A stretch of 43,528 nt of DNA from NCBI RefSeq assembly GCF_000730565.1, contig NZ_BBIQ01000029.1, positions 1 to 43,528 of the forward strand, read 5' to 3'. Both the position numbers and the translations under genes were made by a program. Of the stretch, positions 17,601-29,600 are shown piece by piece. The notes under the pieces are model-generated. The model saw only the letters and a program-made list of their open reading frames with translations, searched no databases and was not told the DNA's origin. This DNA comes from Pseudomonas fulva NBRC 16637 = DSM 17717 (lineage in GTDB: Bacteria; Pseudomonadota; Gammaproteobacteria; Pseudomonadales; Pseudomonadaceae). Positions within the stretch are counted from its first letter, which is position 1; the number at the start of each line of letters is the position of its first letter.

Positions 17601-20600
17601 GACGCGGCAGGCAACCTGCTCGCCACGGGCACTGTCGGCGCCGATGGCACTTTCACCGTCAACCTGGACCCCGCCGTCAAGGATGGCAGCAGCCTCCAAG
17701 TCACCCTGACCGACGCGGCAGGCAACATTTCGCCAGCCGCCAGCGTGGCATCTCCAGATCTTGTGGGGCCTGCGCAACCCACCGACCTGGCCCTGGCCGA
17801 TGGTGTCACCTTCACCGGGCGCGGTGAGCCAGGCGCTACCGTGCAAGTGCGCGATGCTGCCGGCACCGTGATTGGCACAGGCACCGTGGGCGCAGACGGC
17901 GCCTTCAGCATCACCCTCTCACCTGCCCAGGCCAACGGCCAGGCATTGGACGTACGCCTGGTCGATGCGGCAGGCAATGCCTCGGCACCCTTGCAGTTCG
18001 ATGCCCCTGACATCACCCCGCCAGAGGCGGTCACCAATGTGCTGGTCGGCCCTGGCGGTAACGTGATCGGTGGCCGAGGCGAGCCAGGTGCGACGGTCGA
18101 GGTGCGCGATGCGAACGGTACCTTGCTGGGCAGCACCGTGGTTACCGCCAACGGCACCTTCCTGGTCAACCTCGACCCCGCCGTGCAACCCGGCGAGCAA
18201 CTGAGTCTGGTGCAGACAGACCCTAGCGGCAACGCCTCGCCCGCAGTCGACTACGAAGTGCCCCTGACGCCAGCCCTGGAAAGCCCTGCCAACCTGGCGG
18301 TAAACGCCGACGGCACCGTGCTCACCGGTACTGCTCCGGCGGGCTCGCGCGTCGAGGTGCGCGATGCCAGCGGCGCGTTGATCGGCAGCGCCATCGCCAA
18401 TGCCGACGGCAGCTTCAGCATCGACCTGAACCCCGCTCAGGCCAATGGCGAACTGCTGGATGTGGTGGCCATCGCCGACGATGTGTCGTCACTGCCCGCT
18501 CAAATCACCGCCCCCGATATCACAGCGCCTGCCTCCCCCGCGGAGCTGGCGGTGAGCGCCGACGGCACCGTGGTCACGGGCCGCGCCGAGCCGGGGAGCA
18601 CCGTGCGTATTCTGGCCGCTGACGGCACCGAGCTGGGCTCGGCGGTCGTCGGCGCTACCGGCGTATTCAGCATCACCTTGAACCCTGCTCAGGTAGACGG
18701 CGAAGTGCTGCAAGCCACTGCCACCGATGCCGCGGGCAATGCATCCCAGGCCAGTTCGGTCACCGCACCGGATATCGATGGCGGTGGCGATACAACGCCG
18801 CCTGAAGCGGCTTCCAACCTGGTCGTGGGTGTGGCGGGTACTCAGTTGAGCGGTCGCGGTGAAGCCGGAGCTACCGTCCAAGTGCGCAATGCGACCGGTG
18901 ACCTGATTGCAACAGGCACCGTGGCCGCCGATGGCACCTTCACTGTCAACCTGGACCCCGCCGTCAAGGACGGCAGCGACCTGCAGGTCACGCTCACCGA
19001 TGCCGCGGGGAACGTGTCCCAGCCCGCGACCGTTACCTCCCCTGACCTGATTGGCCCGGCGCAGCCAACCGACCTGGCCTTGGCTGGCGGCGTGACCCTG
19101 ACCGGTCGCGGTGAAGCGGGTGCCATCGTGCAGGTCCGTACCGCAACCGGTACCGTGATCGGCTCGGCAATCGTGGGTGACGACGGCCTGTTCACGGTCA
19201 CCCTCTCTCCTGCCCAGGCCAACGGCCAGGCGCTGGACGTGCGCCTGGTAGACGCAGCTGGCAACACGTCTGACCCGTTGCAGTTCGATGCCCCGGACAT
19301 CACCCCACCCGAAGCCGTGACCAATCTTCTGGTCGGCCAAGGGGGGACCGCACTCAGTGGTCGTGGCGAAGCCGGTGCCACAGTTGAAGTGCGTGACATC
19401 GATGGCAATCTGCTAGGTCGCGGCGTAGTCACCGCCAACGGCACATTCCTGGTAAACCTCGACCCTGCCGCGCAGGCCGGTGAGCAACTGAGGCTGATTC
19501 AGGTAGACCCCAGCGGCAATGCTTCTATCCCCGTGACAATCGCGGTGCCGGCGACCAATCCACCCGCCAGCCCTGCTGAGCTGGCACTGTCCGAAGACGG
19601 TACCACCCTCACCGGCACCGCCCCGGCAGGCACTCGGGTGGAAGTGCGCGGGGCGGACGGTGCGTTGCTTGGCAGCGCAGTCGCAGGCCCTGACGGCAGC
19701 TTCACCGTCGAGCTGGCACCCGCACAAGCCAACGGCGAATTGCTCGATGTGGTCGCGATCGACAGTGCAGGGCTTTCTTCCCTGCCCACCCAGATCATCG
19801 CCCCGGACATCACTGCGCCTGCAACGCCAAGCGAACTGGCCATCAATGCCGACGGCACGGGGCTCAGCGGACGTGGCGAGCCCGGCAGCACCGTGCGTGT
19901 GCTGGCTGCCGATGGCACCACGGTATTGGGCAGCGCAGTGGTCGGCGCCACTGGCCGCTTCAGCATCACATTGAACCCGCCACAGGTCGACGGCGAGGTC
20001 TTGCAGGTCACGGCCACCGACGCAGCGGGCAACACCTCTGCTGGGGGTAATGTCACCGCGCCGGATATCGATGCCGTGGACAACACCCCGCCTGCACCTG
20101 CCACGGGCCTGGCCATCAACCTTGCCGGCGCGCAACTGAACGGGCGCGGTGAAGCTGGCGCTACGGTGCAGGTACGCGATGGCCAAGGCAATCTGCTGGC
20201 CAGCGGAACCGTCAATGCCGACGGCACCTTCCAGGTCAACCTGGACCCTGCGGTCAAGGACGGCAGCACCCTGCAAGTCGTGCTCACCGATGCCGCCGGC
20301 AACGCCTCCACCCCCGCCACCGTGGTCAGCCCCGACCTGCTGGCGCCCGCCCAGCCAACCGAGCTTGCCCTTGAAGGCGGCATCACGCTTACCGGTCGTG
20401 GCGAGCCTGGCGCAACGGTGCAAGTACGCACCGCTGGTGGGGCCGTGATCGGCACCGGCCTGGTGGATGCAAACGGCAACTTCAGTCTCACCCTGGCACC
20501 CGCGCAGGCCAACGGCGAAGCACTCGATGTACGCCTGGTGGACGCCGCCGGCAACGCCTCGACCCCGCTGCAGTTCGAAGCACCGGACATCACGCCTCCG

Positions 20601-23600
20601 GCTGCGGTAAGCAATGTCGTGGTGGGTAACGCCGGCTTGACCGTGGCCGGTCGAGGCGAAGCGGGCGCGCGCGTGGAAGTGCGCGATGCGACCGGCACTG
20701 TGATCGGCAGCGGCACCGTGAGTGGCAACGGGACCTTCCTGCTCGAACTCACCCCACCCGCCCAGCCCGGCGCACGCCTGAATCTCGTGCAGACCGACCC
20801 CAGCGGCAATGCGTCCGAACCGCTGCTGTTCGACGTCCCCCTTGTTCCGGCCCCGGCCAGCCCGAGCGGTCTGGTGGTGGCCGACGACGGCACCAGCATC
20901 AGCGGCACGGCCCCGGCAGGCAGCCAGGTGCAGGTACGTGATGCCAATGGCAACGTAGTCGGCAGTGTGGTGGTAGGTGCCGGTGGCACGTTCACCGTGG
21001 TGCTCAACCCGGCTCAGGCCAACGGCGAACTGCTCGACGTGGTGGCCATCGATGGCGCAGCAAACGCCTCCCTGCCCGTGCAGGTGACGGCGCCGGACAT
21101 CACGCCACCAGCCATCCCCGGCGAGTTGCAGGTCAATGGCGACGGCAGCGTGGTCACGGGGCGCGCCGAAGCAGGCAGCACCGTGCGTGTGCTGGCCGCT
21201 GACGGGGTCACTGTGCTGGGGTCAGCCGTGGTGGGTGCAACCGGTGTCTTCAGCATCACCCTGAATCCGCCACAGGTCGACGGCGAGGTCTTGCAGGTCA
21301 ATGCCACCGATGCCGCCGGCAATGCCTCGTTGCCAGGCTCGGTCACTGCGCCTGTGATTGACAACGGGGGCGACACCACGCCGCCACAACCTGCCACCGA
21401 CCTTGTGATCAGTGCCAATGGCGCCACCGTTTCCGGGCGCGGCGAAGTCGGCACCACCGTGCAAGTGCGCAATGATCAGGGGCAGCTGCTGGCAAGCGGC
21501 ACGGTACAAGCCGACGGCACCTTCGTGGTGCAGTTGCAGACGCCGGTGATTGACGGCTCGGCGCTCCAGGTCACCCTTACCGATGCAGCGGGCAACGTCT
21601 CGGCGCCAAGCTCGCTGGCCGCGCCTGACCAGGTGGCGCCGCTGCAGCCTGCCAATCTGGCGCTGGAAAACGGCGTGACCTTGAGCGGTACTGCCGAGGC
21701 CGGCGCGCGCGTTGAAGTGCGCGACGCCGCTGGCACCCTGATCGGTAGCGCCATCGCCCAGCCCGGCGGCACCTTCAACCTCACACTCGACCCGCCGCAG
21801 GCCAACGGTCAGGCCCTGTCCGTGACCGTGACCGACGCTGCGGGTAACAGCTCGGTGCCGCTGGGCTATGTCGCCCCCGACATCACGCCGCCAGTGCCGG
21901 TCAGCAACGTGCAAGCAGGTGCGGGAAGCCTCGCCGTCGCAGGCAGGGGTGAACCGGGCGCCACCGTACAGGTGCGCAATGATGAGGGCTTGGTCATCGG
22001 CACGGGGACTGTCGCGGTCAACGGCACCTTCGTCGTCAACCTCGATGCGCCGCTGGCGGCCGGCCAGGCCATCTCGCTGGTGCAGACCGACGCAGCTGGC
22101 AATACCTCCACGGTGATAGACGTCACCGTTTCGCAAGCCCCTGTACCGGCCAGCCCGACCGATATCGTGGTGGCTGGGGACGGCACCTCGGTCAGTGGCA
22201 CCGCACCGGGCAACGCTCAGGTTGAAGTACGCGATGCCCAGGGCAATGTCATCGGCACCGTTCAGGCCAACCCTGACGGCAGCTTCACCGTGGGGCTCAC
22301 ACCGGCCCAGGCGAACGGCGAAACCCTGGATGTGGTCGCCGTCGACGGCGACGGCACCCCCTCGCTGCCCGTGCAGATCGTCGCTCCCGACATCACGGCC
22401 CCCAATGAACCTACCGATCTGCAGTTGAACACCAATGGCAGCGTATTGACCGGACGGGGCGAGGCAGGGGCCACGGTGCAGGTCACCGATGCCGATGGCA
22501 ACGTGCTCGGCACGGCTCAAATCGGTGCCAACGGCGTTATCAGCGTGCAGCTGACGCCACCACAAACCGATGGCCAGACCCTGGAAGTCACCGTGCGCGA
22601 TGGCGCCGGCAACACCTCCAGCTCCACCCTCACGGCGCCTGATCTGGACGGCCCGCTGCAGCCTTCTGCGTTGGCCATCGACACGGCGGGTATCCACCTC
22701 ACCGGCGTGGGTCAGGTCGGCTCGATCATCACCGTCCGCGACGCAGGCGGCGCTGTGTTGGGCAGCGCAACCGTGGGCGCTGACGGACGCTTCGACGTCA
22801 CCCTGTCCGCTGCCCAGCGCAACGGCGAAAGCTTGAGCGTGGAAGCCACCGACAACCTGGGCAACAGCGCAGGGCCTGTACCCTTCACGGCGCCGGATAC
22901 CACGCCACCTCAGCAGGTTACCGATGCGGTCATCAACGGCGCAGGCAGCGTGGTGAGCGGTACTGGCGAAGCCGGCGCCACGGTGACCGTACGCGCGCCG
23001 AACGGCGCCGTGCTGGGCTTCGCCCAGGTAGGCAGCAATGGCGCCTTCTCGGTCACGCTCGACCCCGCGCAGACCAATGGCCAAGTGCTGAGTGTCGAAC
23101 AGCGTGATGCTGCCGGCAACCTGTCCCAAGCCGTCGATCTGACTGCACCGGACAACGAACCGCCTGCCCTACCCGGCACCCTGCTGGTATCAGCCGATGG
23201 CACCCTCGTGACCGGCACGGGCGAGCCTGGCGCACAAGTCACGGTGACCGGTGTGGCTGGCATCGTGCTGGGCACTGCCGAGGTTCAAGCCGATGGCAAT
23301 TTCAGCGTCACCCTGGTACCCGCGCAGCTCGGTGGCCAGGACCTGTCGATCATACAGACCGACCCTGCCGGCAACCCGTCCCCGGCGGGCACCGTGACGG
23401 CGCCCGACCTCGCACCGCCTCTGGCGGCTGTTGGCCTCTCGCTCAATGACGCCGGGAACGTACTGAGCGGTCAAGGTGAGGCCGGGACCACTGTCGAGGT
23501 GCGCGATGCCGCTGGCAATGTGCTGGGCAGCGTCGAAGTAGGGGTAGATGGCAACTTCGAAGTCCCTCTCACCCCAGCGCAAACCAATGGCGAAGTGCTG

Positions 23601-26600
23601 TCGGTGATCCTCATCGACGCACAGGGCAACCTGTCGCCTGCAACCACGCTCACGGCTGACGACAGCACACCACCGGCAACCGCTACGGGTCTTGTCATCA
23701 CCCCGGGCGGCACTGCCATCCAGGGCGTTGGCGAGCCCGGCGCCACGGTGGAAGTACGGGGCGCTGGCGGCGCCGTGCTGGGCAGTATCGTGGTGCCTGA
23801 GGGTGGTAATTTCACCGTACCCGTGTCACCTGCGCAGCTCGATGGCCAGGTGCTGGATGTCGTACTGATCGACGGCGCCGGCAACGCCTCCTCGCCAGGA
23901 CGGGTCACCGCGCCGGACATCACCCCACCTGCGCAACCCACCGGCGTGGTGGTCAGCGAAGACGGCACCACTGTGACCGGTAACGCGCCTGGCGCCCAGA
24001 CCGTCACGGTACGCGACAGTGCCGGCGGTGAAGTCACTGTCCCGGTAGACGCCGACGGCGGCTTCAGCGTGACGCTGCCCACCGCGCAAAACAATGGGGA
24101 GACCGTCACCGTCGTGGTCACCGACCCGACCGGCAATGCATCGGTGCCGATCAGCGTGACAGCACCGGACAACACCGATCCGCTGCCAGCTACCAATGTC
24201 AGCGTGAGCCCCGATGGTACGACGGTCGGCGGCACGGCCGAACCTGGCAGCACGGTGGTCATCCGCAACCCGGATGGCTCCGAGCGCGGCAGTGATACGG
24301 CCGGCCCGGACGGCACCTTCGTGATCCCGGTCGACCCGCCCCTGAGCACGGGCGAAACGGTCGACGTGGTCGTGATCGACCCGTCCGGCAACGCCTCCAC
24401 CGACGTGCAGCTGCAGGGCCCGACCGGTAACGAAGTGGCGGCCCCAAGCAACCTGGCGATCAGCGAAGACGGCTTCCTCCTGACCGGCCAGGGCACCGTC
24501 GGTACCTTGATTACCGTGACATCCGCCGGTACCACATTGGGCACGGCGACGGTTGGCACCGACGGCATCTTCCGCGTGTTCTTCCTCAATGCCCAGCTCA
24601 ATGCGCAGAAATTGCAGGTCACCGCGCGAGCCACGGCAGGCGGCCAACCCTCGGTGCCAGCCACCGTGGTTGCCGAAGACACCACGCCGCCTGATGCACC
24701 GACAGGCGTGGCCATCGACCGTATCGGCAGCACCTTGACCGGCCAGGGCGAAGTGGGCGCTACCGTGCGTGTCAGCGATAGCTTGGGCAACTTCCTGGGC
24801 AGCGCGACCGTAGGCAGCAATGGCTTGTTCACGGTCAACTTCGTCCCGGCAGTGGCCAACGCCCAGAACCTCATCGTGACCCAGGCGGACGCGGCCGGTA
24901 ATGTGTCATTGGCTGCGACCTTGCAGGCCCCCGATCTGCAGGCGCCTCTGGCTGCCAACAACCTGAGCTTGAACAACGCAGCCACGGTCGTCAGCGGCCA
25001 GGGTGAAGCCGGGGCGCTGGTGACGATTCGCGATGCCAGCGGCGCGGTACTGGCCACCGGCACCGTCAACCAGAGTGGCCAGTTCCAGATCACCCTGCCC
25101 AGTGCCCAGACCACCGGCAGCGCGCTGCAGGTCACCCTCAGCGACGCAGCCGGCAACGTGTCGGCGCCGGCCAGCCTCGCGACCCCAGACCGCACACCGC
25201 CAGCGGCAGTGATCGACGCGCAGTTGAGCGGCGATGGCCGGCAGCTGTCCGGCAGCGGTGAACCCGGCGCCACCGTGCAGGTGCGCAACGCTTCCGGCAC
25301 CGTGCTGGGAACCGCGACGGTGGGTGTGGATGGCCGCTTTACCGTGGTGTTCGATACGCCCCAGGCCAATGGCCAGGCCATCGGCGTCACCCAGGTCGAT
25401 GCCGCCGGCAATACCTCGGTCGCCGTCAACCTCACCACGCCAGACCTCACGCCCCCTGCCGCCCTGACCAACGTGGTGCTTAACAACAACGGCCTGACCC
25501 TGACCGGCTTGGGCGAAGCAGGCGCCACCGTCAGCGTGCGCGGGGTCGACGGCACTATCCTCGGTACAGGACTGGTCGCGGCCAATGGCAGCTTTACCCT
25601 GACCCTGAACAGCGCCCAGCTCAACGCGCAGCGCCTGAGCGTCACCCAGACCGATGCGGGCAACAACACATCGGTGGCGGTTGCCGTGACTGCGCCGGAC
25701 TTCACCGCCCCCGACGCGCCGGTCAACCTGCTGCTCGCCCCGTCGGGCCTGCAGATGACCGGCAGCGCCGAAGCAAACAGCACGGTGACCGTGCGTGACA
25801 ACGCCGGCAACGTGCTGGGCACGGCAGTCGCCGCCGCCAATGGTACCTTCCAGGTAACCCTCAACGCGCCCCAAACCAACGGGCAGGCCCTGCAGGTGAC
25901 CGCCACCGACGCTGCCGGCAACGTTTCGACCGCTGCGCCCTATACCGCAGCGGACACCACGCCGCCAGCCGCCGTCAGCAACCTGGCCGTGTCCGCCGAC
26001 GGCGCAAGCCTGGTGGGTAGCGGTGAGGCCGGTGCCACAGTGCGCGTCAGTGCAGCCGATGGCAGCCTGTTGGGCACAGCAGTGGTCGCAGCCGACGGTC
26101 GCTTCAACGTCAGCCTCAGCCCTGCGGCACTGGTGGGTGAAACCTTGAGCGTGGTGCAAGCCGACGCAGCACAGAACGTCTCGCCTGCCCAATCGATCAA
26201 CGCCCCTGGGCCTTTGGCACCGGCAACCCCGGCAGACTTGGTCCTGGCCGCCGACGGCCTGTCGGTCTCGGGAACGGCAGCCAGCGGCACCACCGTCAAC
26301 GTGTACGGCACCAATGGGCAACTCCTGGGCAGCAGCCCGGTGGCCAATGACGGCAGTTTCACGGTCAACCTTGGCAGCCCGCAGGCCAACGGCGAAGTGC
26401 TGCTGATCGCCGCTACTGGCACCGACGGCGCGGTATCGCTACCTGCCACGCTGCAGGCGCCGGATACCACGGCGCCGCTGCTGCTCACCGGCCTGGTGCT
26501 GTCTGGCGACGGCCTGGTCGTGACCGGCCGCGGCGAACCGGGCGCTACCGTGACCATCACTGGCGAAGGTGGTGTCGAACTCGGCACCGCCGTGGTCGAT

Positions 26601-29600
26601 GCCGCTGGCAACTTCAGCGCCACGCTGGCCACGGCACAACTGGACGGCGAGCTGCTCAATGCCAGCCAGGCCGATGTGGCCGGTAACGAATCGAACAGCG
26701 TCAGCCTTACCGCGCCAGACCGCACCGCGCCAACACCTGCACAGGACTTGGCCTTCGCTGGCGGTGGCAGCCTGCTCAACGGGACAGGCGAGCCAGGCGT
26801 CACCGTGCGGGTGATCGCTGCCGACGGCAGTGTGCTGGGCACCGACACCGTGCGTGTCGATGGCACCTTCCAGGTCAACCTCTCTGCGCCTCAGGCCAAC
26901 GGGCAACAGGTGCAGGTGCTGCTGACCGACGCCGCCGGCAACCAATCGGGCGCCAGCGTCATCACCGCGCCCGATACCACGCCGCCAACCGCACCGGCAG
27001 AGCTGGCGGTTTCCAGTGACGGCGTCACCATCACAGGGCGCGGCGAAGCCGGCGCAGCAGTGACCGTCACCAATGCAGCGGGTGAGGACATCGGCAGCGC
27101 CATTGTCGATGCCAGCGGCAACTTCACGCTGACCCTCGACCCGCCGCTCACCAACGCCGAAGTGCTGAGCTTCACCCAGGCCGATGCGGCCGGTAATGTC
27201 TCGCCGGTCGCCACCTTGCAAACGCCTGATTTCACCCCACCAGAGCCATTGACGCAGGTAGTGATCAACGCCGATGGCAGCGTGGTCACCGGCTTTGGTG
27301 AGTCGGGATCAACGGTAACCGTCAGGGATGCAGCGGGCGTGACGCTGGGTACGGGCACGGTCCTGGCCGACGGCAGCTTCCGTGTGGACCTGTCGCCGGC
27401 TCAGATCGATAACCAAGTGCTTTCCGTGCTGCAGGCCGACCCACCCGGCAACGTCAGCGAGGCGGTCACGGTGCAGGCGCCAGACCTGACGCCGCCAGCA
27501 GCGGCGACCGAGTTGCGGCTCAATGCGGCCGGCGACACCCTCGGTGGCGTCGGTGAAGTGGGCGCCACCGTGCGGGTGTTCGTGGGCACGACACAGATCG
27601 GCACGGGTGTGGTGAGCGCCGCAGGCACCTTCACCATCGCCCTGCAAACCCCGCAGCTCAATGGCGAGCGCTTGCAGGTGACCCTGACCGATGCTGCCCA
27701 GAACGTCTCGCCGGTCAGCACCCTGACCGCACTGGACATCACGCCCCCTGAAGCAGTGGTGGCGACCATCAACAGCAGCGGCACCCAATTGGTCGGCACA
27801 GCCGAAGTCGGGGCGCGCGTGACGGTGCTCAACAGCCAGGGCGATCTGGTAGGCCAGGTTGTCGTCGCCGCTGACGGCCGTTTCGTGGTGGCACTGACGC
27901 CGGCACAGATCAACGGTGAAGTGCTGACCCTCATCGCCCAGGACGCCACCGGCAACCCATCGCCGGGGGTGCAATTGCAAGCGCCTGACCTCACCCCACC
28001 GGTGCAGCCGGGCGACCTGGTGCTCGATGCCACCGGCCAGACCCTCACCGGCACGGCCGAAGCCGGCACCACCATCAGCGTGCGCGGGCCGGACGGTGTC
28101 GAAGTCGGCACTGTGCAGGTGGCGGCGGGCGGTGCCTTCACGATCGCCCTGGATCCAGCCCAGGACAACGGCCAGCTTCTGACCGTCGTCTCCATCGACG
28201 CAGCAGGCAACACCTCACTCCCGGCCACCTTGCTGGCCCGGGATACCTCGCCGCCCGATGCCGTCACAGACCTGGCGGTGGACAACACCTTCACCGTGAT
28301 CACGGGCCGTGGCGAGCCAGGCGCAACCGTTACCATCAGCAAAAACGGGACGGTGATCGGTACCGGTGAAGTCAGCGAGGCCGGGACCTTCCAGATCGTC
28401 ACCAGTCCGCCTGCCGGCTCGGTGGCGTCGCTGGTGGTCTACCAGACCGATGCGGCGGCCAATACGTCTGCCAGCATCACCTTTGTCACGCCGTTGGCAC
28501 CCCCTCCTGTACCACCTACCAATGTCGTGCTGGCCAGCGATGGCCTGACTTTGTCGGGCAATGCGCCTTCGGGAACAGGCATTCGGGTATATGACGCGGC
28601 AGGCAATCAGATTGGTGTCGGCGGCGCCACCTTGAACGGTACGTTCAGCCTGCAACTGACGACTGCACAGCTCAACGGGCAGCAACTGACCGTCACGGCC
28701 GTTGCCTTGGTTGGCGGCGAATCGCAGCCGACCTTCGTGGTGGCGGCAGACATCACCCCGCCTGCAAACCCTGTCATCGCCGCGCTGTCGACCAATGGCC
28801 TGGTACTGACCGGCACCGGCGAAGCGGGCGCAACCGTGACCGTGCGCAGCGCCGGCAATGCGGTGCTGGGCACCGGGCAGGTCAACGCCGCAGGCGAGTT
28901 CAGCATCAACCTCAATGCACCGCAGTTGAATGGCCAGGTGCTGAACGTCAGCCAGACCGACGGGGCGGGCAACGCCTCTGGCAGCACGGCCTTCACCGCG
29001 CCTGACCTCCAACCACCGGCTGCGCCGACCAACGTGACGGTCAACGGTGCAGGCACCGTGCTGACCGGCAACGGCGAAGCAGGCGCTACCGTTACCGTGC
29101 AAGGCCCAGGTGGCCAGGTCGGTACCGGTGTGGTGCAGGCCAACGGCACCTTCACCATCGCCCTGACCTCGCCGCAGAACGATGGGCAACTGCTGGTGGT
29201 GCGCCAGACCGATGCCGCCGGCAACCTGTCCGGCAGCGCCAGTGTGTTCGCACCCGATACCACGCCGCCTGCCGCGCCGATTGCCACCATCAACCCCACC
29301 GGCACCGCCGTCAGCGGCTCGGGCCAGGTCGGCAGCACGGTACAAGTGCGCAACGGCGCCGGTACGGTGCTGGGCACCGCCACGGTCGGCAGCAACGGCC
29401 TGTTCGTGGTCAGCCTGGCGGCCGCGCAGATCGACAACCAGGCGTTGTCGGTCACGCTCACGGACGCAGCAGGCAACGTTTCGACGCCCACCGCGTTGAC
29501 CGCGCCGGACTTCACCCCGCCAGCGGTCGCCGGCAACCTGCAGGTCAATGCCGACGGCACCAGCCTGACCGGTACCGGCGAGCCCGGCGCCACCGTCACC

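Noticed and set aside
23471..25921. Long open frame (816 codons) on the minus strand inside the adhesin gene
   Set aside because: It is antisense to repetitive GC-rich coding sequence. The translation is Pro/Ser/Thr/Ala-rich and simply mirrors the repeat; no domain is visible.
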